Source: Lucinisca nassula (lineage: Eukaryota > Mollusca > Bivalvia > Lucinida > Lucinidae). From it: DNA of 64,000 nt. Positions within the stretch are counted from its first letter, which is position 1. Each line of letters begins with the position of its first letter. Below are positions 20,639 to 30,304 of this stretch, piece after piece. The DNA is taken from assembly GCA_963580285.1 (NCBI GenBank), contig OY757011.1, forward strand, positions 95,773,650-95,837,649. Reading direction: 5' to 3'. The position numbers and the translations under genes were made by a program. A model generated the notes under the pieces. That model was not told where the DNA came from, did not search any database, and was given only the letters and a program-made list of their open reading frames with translations.

Positions 20639-21215
20639 TCTTTCTTATTTCTGTTCAAAGACGACGGTACGGCCCCGCCCATCGGGGCTTGAAGAAATAT
20701 ATGGGCTGCATGATGCTTCCATGAGGAGCTGAATCCGACCCACACACGAGTACTGGTAAACTGCTTAGAGGATCTAAGCCTGCCCAGGCAAAGCGGTGTG
20801 AGTGTCGGACCGTCCATGCTTATAAACCCTATTGGTTTCATTGGGCGGCAGGGCTTGAGATGTCATTTCATCTCAATGTCGGGTAAAAGTCCCAAATAAT
20901 TGGAAGCAACGTCTTCAAAATGACCTTTACAGAGTTGATCGGGACGTTAAACCTCAAATCAAACAAACAAATCAAAGACGTCGGTCGTGGGTGCACATTG
21001 GCACCGCCTCAATGAACCAGTTCGGACGAGCACCATCAGCATATCGTTTGAATATTGATCGATTGATTGTTTGTCTTATATCTGTTCAAAGACATCGGTC
21101 GTGGGTACTCATTAGCACCGCCTCAATGAACCGGTTCGAACGAGCACCATCAGCCTATCTTTTGAATATGCATAAGAATAGTATCACATATGTTCATCAG
21201 TAAACATGCTAAAAT
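20639..21215. mobile_element. MITE-A2, tandemly duplicated hairpin, split by SINE-3
   Basis: TTTCTTATTTCTGTTCAAAG is cut at 20663 and resumes at 20981 with TCGGTCGTGGGTGCACATTG and a hairpin (CACCGCCTCAATGAACC). A second unit (ATCTGTTCAAAGACATCGG...) follows at about 21078-21165. Arms have diverged so that pairing is weaker than in other copies. Confidence 0.7.
20664..20971 (+). mobile_element. SINE-3, full length (308 bp), 9 bp target-site duplication
   Basis: It begins ACGGTACGGCCCCGCCC and ends AAATCAAACAAACAAA. TCAAAGACG is repeated at 20655-20663 and 20972-20980, which fixes both ends of the family. Confidence 0.93.
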
Positions 21216-21344
21216 GCCCTATGTCACACAGATGTTTGATCGTAATGAAAGATGAAGACAAATGATTTTATTTGCGTTTTATGGAAATAACAAAACTCTT
21301 TATATATACAATTTTCTGGGTTAATAGTTATATACATTGCTATA

Positions 21345-21440
21345 ATATTTCTCCTCAAAAGCGTGGATTGTGGGTACTCGTTAGATCCGCCTCCATTGAA
21401 TGGTTGTAACGAGCACAGATATTATATGTTTGGTCCCATT
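21345..21440. mobile_element. MITE-A hairpin remnant
   Basis: GGATTGTGGGTACTCGTTAG with a diverged right arm TGGTTGTAACGAGCAC. Outer termini are not found. Confidence 0.6.
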
Positions 21441-21726
21441 ATTGTAATATTTGCGAGTATTATCGATTTCATGCTCAGCATAGTTGAACATGAAACATTT
21501 TTATTACTTAGGGGCCAGATTATATGAAAGAAGCAATTTCATCCCAAGAGTGTGTTTGGTAAGTGTATCCAAATTAGCAATAAATAAATTAATACCACAG
21601 AAAAAGTAAACGCTCAGTTTTTCGAAATAGAAGAAAGAATCAAGGTAACGACGTTGGTTCGTTATACTGTGACGCGGCAAAGTACGTAGTCGACTCTTCT
21701 TTCTGTGTACATGTCAATTCGCTCTA

Positions 21727-22012
21727 TGCTTGAAGAAATATATGGGCTGCATGATGCTTCCACGCAGAGCTGAATCCAGCCCGCATACTAGTACTGGTAA
21801 ACCGCTTAGAGGATCTTAGCCTGTCCAGGAACCGCAGTGCGAGGCGGACCGTTCATGCTAATAAACCCTATTGGTTTCATTGGGCGACAGGGCTTTAGAT
21901 GTCATTTCATCTCAATGTCGGGTAAAAGTCCCACAAAATTGGTAGCAACGTCTCCAAAATGACATTTACAGTGTTGACGGGGACGTTAAACCTCAAATCA
22001 AACAAACAAACA
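21727..22012 (+). mobile_element. SINE-3 copy
   Basis: GCTTGAAGAAATATATGGGC to CCTCAAATCAAACAAACAAA. It is nearly identical to the 10321 copy in the CCGCTTAGAGGATCTTAG and GGTTTCATTGGGCGACAG blocks. No clear target duplication is found. Confidence 0.9.
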
Positions 22013-22171
22013 ATACACATCTTACGTAATCCGGTTTCAAAGACTATCCTAGTCCAAGCTGTTAAGCTATTTTCGATTTTTGCCCTCGGTCAACTTTTTG
22101 GAAAATATAACGCTGGACATACGCTACATTACGTATGGCATTCCCGATTTTGTTTTCTGTCGGATTCAGTA

Positions 22172-22176
22172 ATAAA

Positions 22177-22220
<44 letters not shown>

Positions 22221-22225
22221 TAATA
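22172..22225. repeat. (AAT)n microsatellite
   Basis: ATAATAATA run of about 54 bp. Confidence 0.95.
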
Positions 22226-22349
22226 ATCATAATGACACTCATCATCATCCAACGCTGGTGTGGATGTACATGTATATGGAAATAGTGTAGACCATAATTG
22301 GGTGAAATAGTGGCAAGTGAAGAAAATAAAAAAAACATGTAAGGAAATA

Positions 22350-22560
22350 ACACACACACCCGGTCGCGCACTTTATATAGAAAATTGGAATTTACAGAAA
22401 TATACATTATTTTTTTTTTCATTTTTTTCTGCCCATAAACGTAGTTTGTGGTCACTCGTTAGATCTGTCTCACTGGGGCGGTTGTAACGAACACCTACAA
22501 TCTAAATTTGGATTGAGATGAAAACATTACTTTTCATCTCAAAACTACGTTCTAATGATG
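22350..22560. mobile_element. MITE-A2, diverged
   Basis: GCACTTTATATAGAAAATTG, TAGTTTGTGGTCACTCGTTA and GGGCGGTTGTAACGAACACC. Termini are decayed. Confidence 0.65.
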
Positions 22561-23221
22561 TGACAGTTGAAATTTTAGCACTGGGTGACAATAAAATTTG
22601 CAGCGACAAATAAATAAATATAAATAAATAAATAAATAAAACATTAAGTACAACGGAAAAACCACTTTATCGAAATCGGACAACACAAATACCGACATTT
22701 CCCTATAGGTTTCTTTTGCAGTGACGCGTCTCAGTATGTACCTGTTATACCGCTGCTAACCTAATGCCCTGCAGGTAACCGCACATCTTCTGAATACCGC
22801 CCCGTGTAATCCGATATCAAAGAGCTGCCTTGTTCAATATGGTGGGCGGACGATTTGGCCAGCGGACGATTTGGCCCGGACGATTTGGCCTAGGACAATT
22901 CGGCCTAGGACAATTTGGCCAGCAAAAAATACCGGGTAGGACAATTTGGCCAAACTGATTTCTTCTAGCGGTTTTACAAATTCTTATTCTATTAATCATT
23001 TCATTAGCATTTTGTTTTATTTGGCTACATATTTTCATAAAATATTTCCTTTTTTTTTTTTTTTTTTTTTTTTGATTTTCTTCAGTGATTGCATCTGTTA
23101 TTTCTTGGCTTTGAGTGAAAACCAAATGTTGTCATAAGAGGAAATTGCATAGTTTGAGCAGTTTCTTCATTTGACAACATATTTTTATCACACATCATTA
23201 CATATTTTCTGCTCATTTATA

Positions 23222-23326
23222 GTATCTGAGCCCAGCCAACACTATTTAGGTCATGTTGAGCAGATCGGTTTCCCTAAGCCTAAGTGATTAACCAGGGCAG
23301 TGCATATTCTTGAACCAGGCAGGTAT
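23222..23326 (-). mobile_element. SINE-4 fragment
   Basis: GCCCAGCCAACACTATTTAG, CTAAGCCTAAGTGATTAACC and AGGGCAGTGCATATTCTTGA match the 6056 SINE-4 copy in the same orientation. Confidence 0.6.
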
Positions 23327-23327
23327 C

Positions 23328-23468
23328 CGCCTCGCACCGCGGTTCCTGGACAGGCTTAGATCCTCTAAGCGGTTTACCAGTACTAGTGTGCGGGTCGGAT
23401 TCAGCTCTGCGTGGAAGCATCATGCAGCCCATATATTTCTTCAAGCCTCTATGGGCGGGGGCCGCAGA
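23328..23468 (-). mobile_element. SINE-3 5' half
   Basis: Only the head half is present: CCGCCTCGCACCGCGGTTCC through GCATCATGCAGCCCATATAT to GGGCGGGGGC. It abuts a SINE-4 fragment at the break. Confidence 0.85.
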
Positions 23469-23469
23469 T

Positions 23470-23640
23470 TAGGGTTTATGAGGGTATACATTACCGGTAT
23501 TTTTCGTATTTCTGCTCCAAGATATAGGTTATTGGCAATCGTTAGAATCTATGTTTGGAAACATATCACAGATTTTCAACAGAAAATTAGTCATTTTGGA
23601 CATGACATATTTTTCTAGCCAATTTAACAAAACCATTAAA
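23470..23640. mobile_element. MITE-A2 fragment with deleted hairpin
   Basis: GGGTTTATGAGGGTATACAT, TTTCTGCTCCAAGATATAGG, then most of the hairpin is missing before ATCTATGTTTGG and CACAGATTTTCAACAGAAAA. Confidence 0.65.
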
Positions 23641-24509
23641 TTTATTTATTTATTATTTTATTTTTTTTTTGTATTGTGTTTTTGTGTTTGGGGGATTATA
23701 CTTAACCATTTTTGGACGGGTTTTGAAAAAACATCCGTCCTTTAAAAAAGCGATGTCCGGGCGGGCGGGCGTCGTCCCAGGTTTACCTTTTGGTTAACCT
23801 TTTTTTTCAAAGTTATATTTTTCATCTATTCTGTAGCAGATTGTTTTAATATCAGGACTGATGCATAAGTGGAGGTACCGCTTTCATGTATTATCCATAA
23901 ATGGCGCAAAAGACTAAAATTTTGGCGGAAATTGTCATTTTTTAAACTTGTGTTTTTCAGGTTTACCTTTTGGTTAACCTTTTTTCAAATGCCAGTGTAG
24001 TGGATAGAGTACTACTGAAAAAAAAAACCCCGTCCATAATGCCATTAGGCATTTTTCTTGTTATTAATTTGCACAGAAATAATATCTCAAGCCAAAAGTT
24101 ATAAAAGTTTAATAACAACAGCAAAAAAAAAAAGTCTAATTGTTTAAAATCTTCTTTAAAATGTTCCTTCCACATATTCAAACACTACTGTTTATTAAAA
24201 CCAAACCTTAAACATTAAATTTTCAGTTTAAACTAGTCATAATATTAATCTGGCCAAATTATCCTACCCAATATTTTTGGCTGGCCAAATTGTCCTAGGC
24301 CGAATTGTCCTAGGCCAAATCGTCCGGGCCAAATCGTCCGCTGGCCAAATCGTCCTACATTCGTTCAATATACAAGTTCCTCATCAATACGTTGGAGGGA
24401 AAAATAAGCAGGAAATAACCATAGTAACGCTGTTGAGTTGAATAATAATGTATTATAAAATCAAAATACACCATGTTTTAATAATATTTTTAAACTACAT
24501 AACACCCCA

Positions 24510-24552
24510 CGTGTGTGTGGTGGGGTGGGGTGGGGTGGGGTAGGGAGGGAGG
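24510..24552. repeat. G-rich (GGGGT)n tract
   Basis: GGTGGGGTGGGGTGGGGTGG followed by GGGAGGGAGGG. Enough G runs are present for a possible G-quadruplex, which is inference only. Confidence 0.85.
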
Positions 24553-24604
24553 GTGTTAAATCATTCGCATATACAACTCGCAGTGGTAAACATATATGAC
24601 GTAC

Positions 24605-24700
24605 GTATCATCGTCATCATTATCATCACCATCATCATCATCATCATCATGTGTGACCACCGTCATCATCATCATCATCATCATATATGACGTACATATC

Positions 24701-24733
<33 letters not shown>

Positions 24734-24735
24734 TG
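24605..24735. repeat. (ATC)n microsatellite, duplicated block
   Basis: Two blocks of CATCATCATCATC each preceded by TATATGACGTAC and followed by ATGTGTGACCA, i.e. a larger unit of about 85 bp duplicated. Confidence 0.9.
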
Positions 24736-24787
24736 TGACCAGCGAGGATAAAGCCTAAACTACGCACATATATACAAATTCTACTAG

Positions 24788-25010
24788 GGAACCATTGGTT
24801 ACATATGTGGTCGGTCTCGGTGACCCGGTCTGATGATCACAGAGCAGTGGGTTCTATCCCCAATGGGCCCAGTAAACTTCTTTCGTGGTGATTGATCCTG
24901 AAATATCCCTCGCTTCCACCGATTCTAAAGGGCAAGATGCAACTTTCTGGTGATATAATGTGTAATGTGCTGATCAAATGGTGTTGGTCCAGGAAACAAT
25001 AAATGGCTTA
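24788..25010 (+). mobile_element. SINE-4-like copy
   Basis: GTGGTCGGTCTCGGTGACC with GTGGGTTCTATCCCCAATGG is a tRNA-like head with a B-box. TTCTTTCGTGGTGATTGATC and CCTCGCTTCCACCGATTC match the SINE-4 body (compare 39147). Confidence 0.65.
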
Positions 25011-25149
25011 GAAACTGACTGGCCGGCTCGATATGACCTTAATATAACTAACTGGACGGTAACAGCGAAGCATGCGAAAGCCTAGGAATACGCAATCTGA
25101 TATTAGTTTTCCCTAAAACAAACTGGAACACTTGCTTTATCCAGGCCTC

Positions 25150-25730
25150 GGAAGCATAGTCTGATGCGCGTCTGACTGGTGATCAGGGTTTGCGAGTTTG
25201 GTACCTGCCGGCCGGGCAACATTAATTCGTGGGTCTGTAGCAGTCTGACGCGCGTCTGACTGGTGATCAGGGGTTGCGAGTTCGGTACCTGCCGGCCGCG
25301 CAACATTAATTCGTGGGTCTGTAGCAGTCGGATGCGCGTCTGACTGGTGGTCACAGGTTGCGAGTTCGGTACCTGCCGACATGGCAACATTAATTCGTGG
25401 GTCTGTAGCACAGTCTGATGCGCATCTGACTGGTGATCAGATGTCGCGGGTTCGGTACCCTCTGGTCGGGCAACATTAATTCGTGGATCTGACGCACAGT
25501 CTGGTGTGCGTCTTGCTGGTGATCAGGAGTCGCGGGTTGGTATACCTGCCGGTCGGACAACGTTAATTCGGGGACCTGTAGTACAGTTTGATGTACGTCT
25601 GACTGTTGATCAGGTGTCGCGGGTTCGGTAGCTGCCGGTCGGGCGACATTAATTCGAGGATCTGTAGCTCAGTCTGATGCGCGTCTAGCTGGTGATCAGG
25701 TGTCGCAAGTTCTGCCAGCCGGGCAACAGT
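25150..25730 (+). repeat. Tandem array of ~85 bp tRNA-like units (SINE-4 heads)
   Basis: Seven units with GTGATCAG-type markers at about 25180, 25264, 25348, 25434, 25520, 25607 and 25693 (84-87 bp spacing). The consensus resembles a tRNA: A-box TGTAGCTCAGTCTGATG, a CTGA/TCAG anticodon stem with a 7-base loop CTGGTGA (formal anticodon GGT), and a T-arm GCGGG-TTCGGTA-CCTGC. The linker CAACATTAATTCGTGG matches the start of the SINE-4 body, so the unit is a SINE head, not a functional tRNA. Acceptor-stem pairing is not evident. Confidence 0.85.
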
Positions 25731-25998
25731 CTTATTCCTTTTCCAAAAACATAGATTGTGGGCACTCGTTAGAACCGTCTGACTGATGCAGTTTTACCAA
25801 ACTGTTTATCAGGTGTCGCGGGTTCGGTAGCTGCCGGTCGGGCGACATTAATTCGAGGATCTGTAGCTCAGTCTGATGCGCGTCTAGCTGGTGATCAGGG
25901 GTCGCAAGTTCTGCCAGCCGGGCAACATTCTTACTCCTTTTCCAAAAACATAGATTGTTGGCACTCGTTAGAACCATCTGACTGATGCAGTTTTACCA
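25611..25998. repeat. 199 bp tandem duplication joining tRNA-like unit and MITE-A fragment
   Basis: AGGTGTCGCGGGTTCGGTAG begins near 25612 and 25811. Each copy carries two tRNA-like units plus CTTTTCCAAAAACATAGATT, GGCACTCGTTAGAACC and TGACTGATGCAGTTTTACCA. The two copies differ at only a few bases, so the duplication is recent relative to array divergence. Confidence 0.88.
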
Positions 25999-26009
25999 GA
26001 ACCTGCAAT

Positions 26010-26300
26010 CTCTGGAAAATGTGACAATTTTGCATCCTAAAAATGTTAGTGGACATAATGGTATCAGACCGGTTGACATAGTGAATGAAACAAAAACAAA
26101 AACAAAAAAAAAAAACCGACAGTTTTTCCGACGATAAAAAACAAAAAAAAATATTGTAGATCCCTGTAACCCCATACCTTTATCTCAACGATGTAGGATG
26201 CTAAGGAGCACTCATAATCTGTGTTTCGAGCAAAAAAGATGGTTATTAAGGCGATGCTAACGACTTTACACAATTCATGAGTTCCACAAAATAAACGCTC
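26010..26300. mobile_element. MITE-A remnant
   Basis: CAATTTTGCATCCTAAAAAT, CCGACAGTTTTTCCGACGAT and AATCTGTGTTTCGAGCAAAA are decayed family blocks with an A-rich expansion at 26090-26150. Confidence 0.45.
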
Positions 26301-26375
26301 AAACCGTATTGAGGCTCCACGTTAGATGCGCCTCTATGAACAGCACGAGAATTATCATATGTCATACACGGTGAT

Positions 26376-26412
26376 GAGAGAGAGTGTGTGTGTGTGTTGT
26401 GGGGGGGGGGGG
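26376..26412. repeat. (GT)n and poly-G
   Basis: GAGAGTGTGTGTGTGTG then GTTGTGGGGGGGGGGGG. Confidence 0.9.
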
Positions 26413-26634
26413 TAGAAGGTAGTTGATGACATTTAGGATAAGTGTCTTCATTTCTCCGAAAAAAATGTTGGGGATAATAATGGGTTTTGCCTCACCAAGG
26501 CAATTCAAATCACTACCCCTCAATCTCACATTTAACTAGAGTTCTGCATGTCAGAATGCAATATATGTATACGAGTCGAAATAAACGAAAATAGCAGACT
26601 CGGTTTTACTGAGTCTGTTCGTGACCAGTACTGA

Positions 26635-26918
26635 TTTGTTTGTTTGATTTGAGGTTTAACGTCCCCGTCAACACTGTAAATGTCGTTTTGGAGACGTTGC
26701 TTCCAATTTTGTGGGGCTTTTACCCGACGTTGAGATGAAATGACATCTCAAGCCCTGTCGCCCAATAAAACCAAAAGGGTTTATTATCATGGGCGGTCCG
26801 CCTCGCACCGTGGTTCCTGGACAGGCTTAGATTCTCTAAGTTGTTTACCGGTACTAGTGTGCGGGCCGGATTCAGCTCTGCCTGGAAGCATCACGCAGCC
26901 CATATATTTCTTCAATGG
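26635..26918 (-). mobile_element. SINE-3, 10 bp target-site duplication
   Basis: Starts TTTGTTTGTTTGATTTGAGG and ends CCCATATATTTCTTCAATGG. CCAGTACTGA is repeated at 26625-26634 and 26919-26928. Confidence 0.9.
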
Positions 26919-27110
26919 CCAGTACTGAAATGTGAAAAACCGCTTACAGGATCTATGCCTGACCAGCCAAAGTGGTTCGAGGCTGGCCGTCCCTACATAT
27001 AAACCATTTTTGTTTGTTTGGGCGACAGGGCTTGAGATGTCATTTCATCTCAATGTATGGTAAAAAACACACACACTCAAAATGGGAATCAATGCCTCAA
27101 AAATAAAATA
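26919..27110 (+). mobile_element. Older SINE-3, interrupted by the previous copy
   Basis: It resumes as ACCGCTTACAGGATCTATGC and GGGCGACAGGGCTTGAGATG after the inserted reverse-oriented SINE-3. CACACACACTC replaces the normal CCCACAAAATTGG. The tail is decayed. Confidence 0.75.
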
Positions 27111-27136
27111 GTGTTTAAGGTGGCGTATATTCAAAA

Positions 27137-27190
27137 TATCAGAATTTTCACGAGTGCGAAGCGTGAGTGAAAATTCTGATGTTTTAGACA
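27137..27190. repeat. Short hairpin
   Basis: ATCAGAATTTTCACGAGTGC and its near complement GAGTGAAAATTCTGAT surround GAAGCG. No flanking repeat is identified. Confidence 0.75.
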
Positions 27191-27394
27191 AAATTTGTTT
27201 GGCATTTATGAAAAAAGAATATTGAAAAAGTAGTCAGGGCTGCCACTGTGAAGATATCGCGATCATATTTATTGTTCACAATATGAACATACCGTGTTTT
27301 CACGACATCATGAAAACAGGCCTATATTATTTTGAGCCCTTAAACCAAACCTTTATATAAAATAATTGGAATTTACATGGGTTTACATCATCGC

Positions 27395-27672
27395 GTGAAA
27401 AAATCCGTGAAATGAACACCCCATTAAACCTCACTTTATATCGAGAAAATGGGGGTGAACGGGGGTATACATTATTTTTTCTTATTTCTGCTCCAAGACA
27501 ACGGTTGTGGGTACTCGTTAGAACCTTCGCATTGAGGCGGTTCTAACGAGCACCCACAACCTATATTTGCAGCATAAATGAAAAATATCACGGATTTTCA
27601 TTAGAAAAGTAGCCATTTTGGAGATCTGAAAAAAAAAAAATCCACTATGTCGCACGGGTGTGTTATTGTGAT
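27395..27672. mobile_element. MITE-A2 copy
   Basis: CGTGAAAAAATCCGTGAAAT to CGGGTGTGTTATTGTGATA, with a well-paired hairpin at about 27500-27572 (loop region CGCATTGAGGCGG). Confidence 0.82.
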
Positions 27673-27856
27673 ATTTCTTCTTAATTCTGCTTATAACATA
27701 GATGGTGGTTACTCGTTAAGACCGCCTCACCGAGGCGACTCTAACGAGTTCTCACAATCTATGCTTTGAGCAGAAATATAAAAATATAATACTTTTCTTA
27801 GATTTTTGGTAAAATTTTCAAATACGAAAGTGCGTGTTTTTGTAATGAGGTGAAGC
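27673..27856. mobile_element. MITE-A, left-truncated
   Basis: Hairpin TAGATGGTGGTTACTCGTTA / TAACGAGTTCTCACAATCTA followed by AGCAGAAATATAAAAATATA and the end GTGCGTGTTTTTGTAATGAG. Confidence 0.75.
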
Positions 27857-28015
27857 GATGATTTTTATTTGTTTCAGATATAAATTGATTTCGCGGCTTA
27901 GTATATTATAAAATTATAAATGAAATATTTTCACCGCCGAAATATATAAAAAAAAGAAAAAATATTAACGTGTGTCTGATTCTGACAGTTCAAATACAAT
28001 TTATTTTTGTTCCAA

Positions 28016-28298
28016 TACGAAAACAAGCCTAATCAAATAAATTGAAAACTTCTACTCTACAACAAAATTGTAAATTTTGGGATAAAAGTTCTGATATTTT
28101 TGTACAAATTTCTACTCAAAACATAGATTGTGGGTACTCGTTAGAACCGCCTTGGCGATGCGGGTTAAACGTTTACCAACAGTCTTTATTTGAGTAGAAA
28201 TAATGTAAAATAATTAACCCTGTCAAGCCAAGTTTTTCAATACAAAAGTGGTTTTAAGAGAGTCAAATTTATAAAGGCGTGTTTTCGTGATGATTGAA
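28016..28298. mobile_element. MITE-A copy
   Basis: Both termini are present (ATACGAAAACAAGCCTA and AGGCGTGTTTTCGTGATG). Left hairpin arm TAGATTGTGGGTACTCGTTA; the right arm is decayed. Confidence 0.8.
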
Positions 28299-28544
28299 GA
28301 AGGCATTCGCATCGAATGTCAATTTGATGACGGATAATTATTGAGATCACATATACTGAAAAATCATGTTAAATGTCAAATTCATTGTATATATATATAT
28401 TTTTTTTTTTCCTAAAATATAGCGGCCGTACGTAATGGGTGAGAACAATAAATTCCCTCACAAAAAGCATTCGAAAACTATAGAAAACAGAGTCTTCTCG
28501 GTTAATGTTTTGTCCATGTATGAAAGGTTCTTATGTAGTTTGTT

Positions 28545-28622
28545 TTTCAGCGGCAAGCATTGAACCCGCGAATCTGGATCAACAGTTAAACGCGCATCCG
28601 ACTGAGCTACAGAATCCGGAAA
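28545..28622 (-). mobile_element. tRNA-like SINE head
   Basis: In reverse complement: CTGTAGCTCAGTCGGATGCG (D-arm and A-box) and TCGCGGGTTCAATGCTTGCC (T-arm and B-box), about 75 nt. No intact acceptor stem is visible, so a retroposed fragment is more likely than a working tRNA. Confidence 0.6.
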
Positions 28623-28724
28623 CATTTTCTTTCTGTCAAACACAATTTGCTGTTTATTGCAGGAGATCCTCTTCACCTTAAAATCATTTCGCTATTATTT
28701 TTTATCTATTTTCTGTTTCATAAT

Positions 28725-28835
28725 AAAGATAATAAAAATAATAATAATAAATAATAATATTAATAATAATAATAATTATTATTATTATTTACTTTTATTT
28801 TTATTCATTATCACTATTATTATTATCATTAAAGT
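28725..28835. repeat. (AAT)n / (ATT)n inverted microsatellites
   Basis: AATAATAATAA passes into ATTATTATTATT, so the tract can fold back on itself. Confidence 0.9.
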
Positions 28836-29084
28836 GAGTCTGCGGGATTTTTATTGGTTAACGAAAAAGAACATATGAAACCAGAAACGGTTTCCATGAC
28901 AGCGTTTTCCGAACGCTAATGTGATTGGTTGATATACGAAACGCTTGAAACGTTTCAGAAACGATGATCTGATTGGCTGAAAATGTAAACGATCGTTTAA
29001 GCGTGGTCTAAACGCTGCGTTTTCAAATCGTTGAAAAGAGTTTTGCATCCGTTTCCGTGGACAACAAAAACTAAATCGCCACTG

Positions 29085-29168
29085 TAAACCTCGGTTTTAC
29101 ATGTACATGTACTATATAAAAGTGGGGTCCAAGGGAGTCAAAATTGTGTAGGCGTATTTTCGAGATGT
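29085..29168. mobile_element. MITE-A, right half (split copy)
   Basis: TAAACCTCGGTTTTAC, then ACTATATAAAAGTGGGGTCC, ending GGCGTATTTTCGAGATG. It matches in position and orientation what is missing from the copy ending at 16311. It has a small ATGTACATGT insertion. Confidence 0.85.
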
Positions 29169-29235
29169 AGAGCGAAATCTCTGATCAGCCTGCGCATTCG
29201 CGCAGTCTGATCAGAGTCTTCGCTTTAAACAATGG
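29163..29235. mobile_element. Small palindromic element (family G)
   Basis: GATCAGCCTGCGCATTCGCG / CGCAGTCTGATCAGAG with outer GCGAAATCTC/ GAGTCTTCGC arms. Related palindromes occur at 43131-43258 and, decayed, in 36300-37770. Confidence 0.65.
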
Positions 29236-29848
29236 TCTTATTGAAAGTTTTATGTAGCGTTGGCTAATTCACTATAGCCCAAATGATGCTACAGAACAAA
29301 TCCTCTGCAAAAGAATGAAACAGACAACTCTCCTACGTGACAAGCTACTTAAATTTCTTGAATGATTTGACGCCGTTTGACGCACGTATTGTGGCTGCTT
29401 TATTTTATAGAAAATCGGGCTGTCAATTCGGTGTTCTATTGAAGAGGAAAAAGAACAAAAGTTTAATTGAGACCAGACAAAAATAGTCTAAGTAAAATGC
29501 AATAAGACAGGAAGATAAATAGTTTTGCATAATTTGCGCGAATACTGAATACATTCCAGTTGTAAGAACTTAAGCCTGTGAACAGAAAGGTGTTCAAGAT
29601 GACCAAATAGATCAGAAAAGGCTATGTTCAGGCTCCGTTTCCGCCGAAAGTCCAGCAGACGCATGAAATATCTCTAGAAGGGACTCCAGAAAAAAAAAAA
29701 AAAAAAAAAACACAAATCGAAAAGGATGACCACTTTCTTCTTCAGCATTGTTTCCCGTTTTCATTTCTATGTATGTACTCCTTGAAATAAATAAATCGAG
29801 ACGGTCATCAACACTGAAGCCGTTTTCAATGAATTCGAACTACGTACA

Positions 29849-30080
29849 TTGACCCATATAAGCCCAGCGGCCAATTTTAGGGACATTTGCAAACAGTCTA
29901 GACCCAGATCAGAGGCCACAGAACGGGACGTCTGTTCTGGAATTACATTGTTTATACTTAAGGTACATACTTCTTTTCAAAATTTACCGCTAAACAAAAA
30001 GAACCTGGCACCCTTATAATTGAAAATGGACCACTCCAAACTTATCAGGCGAAAGACACCATTGTTATATATGTGTTAAC
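29849..30080. mobile_element. MITE-H copy
   Basis: TTGACCCATATAAGCC to TATATGTGTTAACCC. The core has CCCAGATCAGAGGCCACAGA / GACGTCTGTTCTGG. Closest in sequence to the 16909 copy. Confidence 0.8.
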
Positions 30081-30304
30081 CCTTTTTGTACCAAATGGAA
30101 TATTCCTCTTTATAAATAGCAGGAGTCCATTTCATAATTTAGGGGTGTCGGGTTGTGTTTTCTTCTTCAAAATTTATTTGGGAAATGGCTTTACGTGTTG
30201 CAAACAGTGAAGGCCCTGATCAGACACCGCGTTTTGCGGCGTCTGATCTGGGCCTGACGGTTTGCTAAGGTACCCCTTTAGGGGTTTCTGGTACTGAATG
30301 GATT
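30075..30304. mobile_element. MITE-H copy, inverted relative to the 18268 copy
   Basis: TTAACCCTTTTTGTACCAAA to GGTTTCTGGTACTGAATGG. The core is CCCTGATCAGACACCGCG / GGCGTCTGATCTGGGCC. It shares its left terminus with the preceding MITE-H, so the two lie back to back. Confidence 0.82.

Larger units (their letters stand above)
22841..24362. mobile_element. 1.5 kb transposon with ~115 bp inverted ends, 9 bp target-site duplication
   Basis: The left end (to about 22960) is made of GGACGATTTGGCC repeats; the right end (24250-24362) is the inverted equivalent with the same order of variants. GTTCAATAT is repeated at 22832-22840 and 24363-24371. The interior contains SINE-4, SINE-3 and MITE fragments and a direct repeat of GGTTTACCTTTTGGTTAACC (near 23780 and 23960). 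No transposase is seen. The 9 bp duplication and long inverted ends fit Mutator-like elements, by inference. Confidence 0.85.
16312..29084. mobile_element. Candidate 12.8 kb inverted-repeat element inserted in MITE-A
   Basis: The left end reads CAGTGGCGATAACG and the right end, reverse complemented, CAGTGGCGATTTAG. Both subterminal regions (16312-16560 and 28852-29084) are rich in CGTTT/AAACG motifs and share a CAAGCGTTTC...CCAATCA-like segment. Joining the outside flanks at TA restores a continuous MITE-A, giving a 2 bp TA duplication. No transposase ORF is visible, so it is either non-autonomous or fully decayed, and later insertions fill it. The alternative is two unrelated solo elements, which would not explain the complementary MITE halves. 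Confidence 0.7.

Noticed and set aside
24510..24552. G-rich tract as a regulatory G-quadruplex
   Set aside because: No gene or promoter context is present; it is kept only as a simple repeat.
25150..25730. Array as a CRISPR-like repeat/spacer structure
   Set aside because: Units are contiguous tRNA-like repeats without variable spacers, in a eukaryotic repeat context.
28545..28622. Possible functional tRNA gene on the minus strand
   Set aside because: A- and B-boxes are present but I could not pair an acceptor stem, and the same head type occurs in SINE-4. A SINE fragment is the simpler reading.
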